A stretch of 64,000 nucleotides of DNA from Alisma plantago-aquatica (Eukaryota; Streptophyta; Magnoliopsida; Alismatales; Alismataceae). Both the position numbers and the translations under genes were made by a program. Of the stretch, positions 60,011-64,000 are shown piece after piece. The stretch lies in assembly GCA_963693085.1 (NCBI GenBank), contig OY856410.1, positions 1,331,780,304 to 1,331,844,303 of the forward strand, given 5' to 3'. Each line of letters opens with the position of its first letter. The first letter of the stretch is position 1. Under the pieces are notes generated by a model. The model saw only the letters and a list, made by a program, of their open reading frames with translations, did no database searches and was not told the origin of the DNA.

Positions 60011-61714
60011 CATCTGGGTCTGACCTTTGGCATCATCCATCAGGGTGGCATGTAGGTGCGAGAATACATACTTCTATTTTTTTTAATGTGATAATCATAA
60101 GGACTTTATGATTTGCAAGTATGAAAATCCAAACATATAATTTGCATTCAATGCGATTAACCATCTGGAAAATCCTCAAGAAACTAAGGCGGTTATTCAT
60201 AATTAACCACATACCTGATCTGACGATTTGAACAGAAATATCCATGCAAATAAGAATCCAAGCAAGCAAGCATTTTCAACAAGATCCTGAAATAATCACG
60301 TAATTCCCTTTTTATTATTCATATGATCAAGATCCATTAAACCTAGCTCTCTTCCTAGGGTTTCTAATTCATTTTTAGGGTTTCTATTACAATTAGGGTT
60401 TCACTTCATCTTTTACTATTTTAAACCCTAATTTAACGCAATTGATCACAAACCCTAATTATTTCCACATCAAATCCTCAATTCCAGATTAAAGGCATAA
60501 TTAACCATTAATTAATCTCATTAAGCCTCTTTTTATCAAAGCTACTATTTGTATCCTTTTAATCCATGACAAGATCTTTATACACATTTATCATCAATTC
60601 ATAGTTCATTATGGTCCAAAACACATAAGAACTCGATTTGCCATTAATTCCACCTTTTATTCATGAGAAAACCCTAATTACCACATTTAGGGTATTTATC
60701 CACAAATTAGGAACTTTAATGTTCCAAATAGCATATTCCAACTTTAATCATGAAATTAATCAATTAAAGCCATTAATAGTCGAATTAATCAACATTAGGG
60801 TTTCAAGGCCCATTAAAGTATATTCATGCATATGAAACTCCAAATTAACTAATTATATGCAAAGTTCATCCTTTTTCTTCCTAATGTTCCTTTTTATCAT
60901 TAATAGGCTAGTATCCACCTTAATCAGCTATTAAACCCTACTAATCACTTTAATCATATCAAAATAGGGTTCTTTAAACATTATTACATCTAAAGCTAAT
61001 AACCTCCATTACTTTTCGAATTGAAATCAGAATTAGGCTTTAAATATATTTTATTTAGATTCCTCTCGATTTTCTGAGCAATTTTCATATTTTGTATGAT
61101 CTCATCGAAGCTACCAATATTTAGATACAATTTTTGCAATAAATCACTTACTCTGGCCAATCGGAGCGCGTCACGTCGCTCGATCCATGCAGCGTTGTCC
61201 GACTGGTTTAAGACATAACCAAATTATGGAATTACCCCCGCGTGTTGCCCCGACTCTTCAAGCCTTGGAGGGGCCTTTTTGTCCAAGCGCCATGTTCTTC
61301 TTCCTAGCGATTTCCACCTGCGGCCGCCGACCTGCAGTGATTCGCGGGCTGGCTCCCATCGCATCAAAGCTCAAACCTCACCGGAAATCTCCTCCTTTCC
61401 TCCGCCACCCCCTACCGCAGAGGACCAAGCCTCAACTTATGGTCGAGACGACCAGTCTCATGCATGCCAAGCCTGTGCTTTTGGCGGGGTTACAACCCTC
61501 CAGCAGGTGTTGTGTGAGGATGGGAGTAAGACGATGGTGACCAATCACTTCTTAGTGGTCTTGGGCACGTCCCGCATCCATCCAGTCTAATTAATGGTTC
61601 CTTGTTGCCCCATGGCCGCACGACTCCTTTATCTTAGGGTTTGTTTACGAAGAAGGAGAAGAAGAAGATAGGAATTCGTGGAACCTCCTGTAACTCATCT
61701 CTGGGCTCTACCCC

Positions 61715-61721
61715 TTATATA
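61715..61721 (-). promoter_or_regulatory. TATA motif of the minus-strand LTR
   Basis: Minus-strand CCTATATAAGGGG lies in a promoter-like context about 940 bp into the LTR. It is the best core-promoter candidate there. Confidence 0.5.
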
Positions 61722-62663
61722 GGGGAGGGCACCCAAGTCCCAAGGCGTTCATATAAAAGGGAACAAGTCCCTTTCCCAATAGGAAACGACTTTCCTTAAT
61801 TTAGGAAGCAAATCTTCTCTCTCTCCCTCATCCCTTTGATATTATTTCTTTTTCTTAATTATTTAGGATTTCAAAAATTACCTCCTTTATCCTCCTTGTA
61901 CTTGCCTTTTATGTATTGGCACGAAATTAAGCTTTCTTTTAATAGAAAATACTTCCTTTTATCAATATTACAAAATTCATCAATAATACATCACATTATG
62001 CTCTTATTTTTCAATCTTGGTATTTCCTCTTTCTTTCCTCTTTATTAGGGCTCCTTGGACCCCAATAAACTCAAAGAATTCGAAATTCCTTTTTAAGGAA
62101 TACTATTTATCCTTAAATGCATCAATATGCATTATTTCACATTATCATGTTGAGTTCTTATTAAAATGTTTCTTTTTAAGGATTTCTCTTTATTTCTCTT
62201 TTATTTTCTTCATTGGTATTCCTTTCATCATTTGTAATTCTTGGGATACAAAATTCCACAAAGGATAACTCAATTATACTTTTTTCCACTTATTTCCAAC
62301 ATTTTAACTTTATTTTCAATTTCTTTCTTACTAAAGAATTACTTAATTAATCTTTTCTTTTCTTATTGCACTCTTTATGCAACTTTGGACTCCAAGGAAC
62401 CCAAGAGGTACGAAATCCCTCTTTGGATTTGCCTTCTAGAGGTTTCCATATCTTTCTTTTCTCAAAAACTCAATTATTCATTTATTAATTGGATTTCCTT
62501 GTTATTGGGCCCAATAGCCAATAAAGCACACAACACAATCAGTAAGGCTATTGTAAACAAAATCCATTTATTCAAAACAAATTATATCGTTATTTGTTCC
62601 AATATCTTTGATGTGAGAAATTTCATTCCTCACCAAAGGAGCCCAAAAATTGGGGTTGTAACA

Positions 62664-62676
62664 TCCTTCCCCTCTT
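62664..62676 (-). other. Polypurine tract of the minus-strand chromovirus
   Basis: Minus-strand AAGAGGGGAAGGA directly before TGTTACA. It fixes the LTR start and the element's orientation. Confidence 0.75.
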
Positions 62677-62689
62677 ATAAGAATTTTGC

Positions 62690-64000
62690 CCTCAAAATTC
62701 TATCTAGCAAACAAATAGTTTAGGATAAGCCTTCAGGATAAGCCTTTCATACGTCCATCAGGGCTCCAATGTGGCATCACCCTTTCCATGGTGCTTCCCA
62801 AGAACCTTCATCATCTCATATTCCTCCATCTGAGTTCTTTCTTACCTTGGTATATCATACCCTCATAGGTGACTCAGGACATTTCAGCCTCTCAAAAGCT
62901 GAATAGGTTTAGGGTTCAACACATGGCTTAGATACCTCACATAGTGCTCTAAATCGGACTCATGGAACACATTACACATCATGTTATCCTGAGGGGCAAG
63001 GCTAAACACAACCATCTCGACCAATCCATCTAAAATGGACCCATATATCGGGGATTCAACTTTCTCAACTGTAGCTTAGAGGGGTCGAATTTTCACATCA
63101 CATATTCTCCCACAGTGAACTACATGTCAGTCTGCTTTGCATCAGCTCGTGACTCATGTCACCACCGGGCTCTCTCTCAGCCATTGCACGATCAAAGCGA
63201 CTTCATCTGCACACACTATGGTTCTTTTCTGACCTTCGCGAGGCCTCCTTCACCAACATCATCTTAATGAAGTGGTGACCGACACAACCTCTCCATAAGA
63301 CTTCTTACATCCTGATAAAGGCTATGGTGGTTAACATCACATCTTAATAACTGTCTCTATGTATCACCCTAAATGAGCACACCTGCTCTCATCATACCCT
63401 CTAGTCTGGATTATACCGTTCATTAGTATGGGGTGATGAACTGTAATATCATCAAGTTCCTCATGTATCCACTTCCACCTCATGGAAGTGAACCTTGGTC
63501 ATACCCAAGAACTTTTGAACTCGCATCATGATGTGGTTGAACCATCGTTCTCTCTTAAGTAGTTCAACTGAACCTGTCCCTTGACAGTACTCCATTCTTT
63601 CTCATGTCATCTAGGTAAGGCAATCTACCATAACCCCTATTACATGTTGATCTTTCTTGTTCAAGGGGAGACTTACCACAACACCCATAGAGGTGAACTC
63701 CCATTCCCTCTCAGGGACTCTTTATCCTCTATGTCAAAGCACTGGGTTACTGGTGTTCATCCTTCACCCCCGGCTTGCATGGCCACATGCTACATGCAAC
63801 TTCGTATTAAGCATTCAAAATGCTACTATCACTTACTATCTTTGTAGTATCACAGTGTATGGTGATCTTAAAACCATGATCTCCTGTATGTCATGATTCC
63901 TCAAGATCGATACCTCAGAAACTCTAAACCACTCTCATCAGGGTTTTTTTTTATTACCTTCCTATCCAAAGAAGTGTATCTGAGGTTCTATCACCATCCT
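62690..64000 (-). pseudogene. pol: Decayed integrase and chromodomain of a chromovirus (pol 3' end)
   Basis: Minus-strand frames, full of stops, still show pieces in correct order. Near 63700 is an integrase-core stretch containing EREWEFTSMGVVVSLP, where the first catalytic aspartate of the usual MDF has become glycine. Near 62950 is the FHESDLEHYVRYLSHVLNPK segment typical after GPY/F in Tekay-like elements. Near 62790 is a chromodomain tail (MMKVLGKHHGKGDATLEP). More than ten stops and several frame changes make it a dead remnant, older than array A. The element continues beyond the window. Confidence 0.75.

Larger units (their letters stand above)
59383..62663 (-). repeat. 3' LTR of a minus-strand chromovirus (3281 bp)
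   Basis: On the minus strand it runs from TGTTACAACC (62663) to GGTCGTTACA (59383), next to a polypurine tract on the interior side. It has a TATA motif, a GC-rich stretch at 61160-61600 just downstream of it on the minus strand, and an internal 74-bp duplication. The short open frames in the GC-rich part have no domain support. Confidence 0.8.

Noticed and set aside
61187..61590. Overlapping 117- and 103-codon frames in the minus-strand LTR
   Set aside because: They lie on the strand opposite to the element, arise from GC-rich sequence with few stops, and show no domain.

Overview
This is a gene-poor stretch of a plant nuclear genome, almost certainly from a large, repeat-rich seed-plant genome that I cannot name. 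The evidence is the mix of repeats: Tekay/Del-like Ty3/gypsy chromoviruses primed from initiator Met-tRNA, a large non-autonomous LTR element (LARD-like), a Cassandra TRIM carrying 5S-rRNA sequence, a CACTA end, a hAT-type MITE and long (AT)n tracts. I see no intact host gene. The only host-like coding signal is a broken, intron-containing gene fragment on the minus strand at about 56.8-58.8 kb.

Layout. 1-2241 ends with the 3' part of the internal region of a non-coding LTR element (family B, copy C), followed by its 3' LTR (2242-5476). Downstream lie LTR remnants of the same superfamily (D, 5477-8544) and of a Tekay-like family (E, 8545-11621; F, 11622-12893 continuing at 43851-46397). Element B (12894-43845, target-site duplication ATGAT) sits inside LTR-F. 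It has 3.5-kb LTRs and a 3.5-kb non-coding interior. Its right LTR is split by a 20.4-kb array called A (20599-41021, duplication ATGGT) with the structure LTR-internal-LTR-internal-LTR. Both A interiors carry the same gag-protease-RT-RNaseH-integrase-chromodomain frame with the same four in-frame stops. Array A in B in F is therefore a three-layer nest.

Right of the nest are a 26-bp minisatellite, a tRNA-like (SINE-like) piece and two (AT)n tracts (46.4-47.4 kb); a 727-bp hAT-like MITE (47612-48338); decayed sequence with the 3' end of an OTA-type gypsy element on the minus strand (about 49.6 kb); five ~570-bp tandem monomers (about 52.0-55.7 kb) interrupted by a complete 837-bp Cassandra; a CACTA terminus (55909) with the gene fragment beyond it; and from 59383 the 3' LTR and decayed integrase/chromodomain of a chromovirus on the minus strand that runs off the window.

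The most interesting unexplained signal is inside the LTRs. Families that have otherwise diverged keep the same ordered blocks: a hairpin with GTAC or a close variant in its loop just before a poly(A)-signal-like AGGGCATAATAAAA, an invariant 20-mer in the Tekay-like group, and a CTCACC...TTTTAGG block about 440-510 bp from the LTR end. Each subfamily also carries its own irregular array of a short word (for example CGATA). The hairpin stems differ in sequence between families but keep their pairing, which points to selection on RNA structure and suggests that the coding and non-coding families share retrotransposition machinery.
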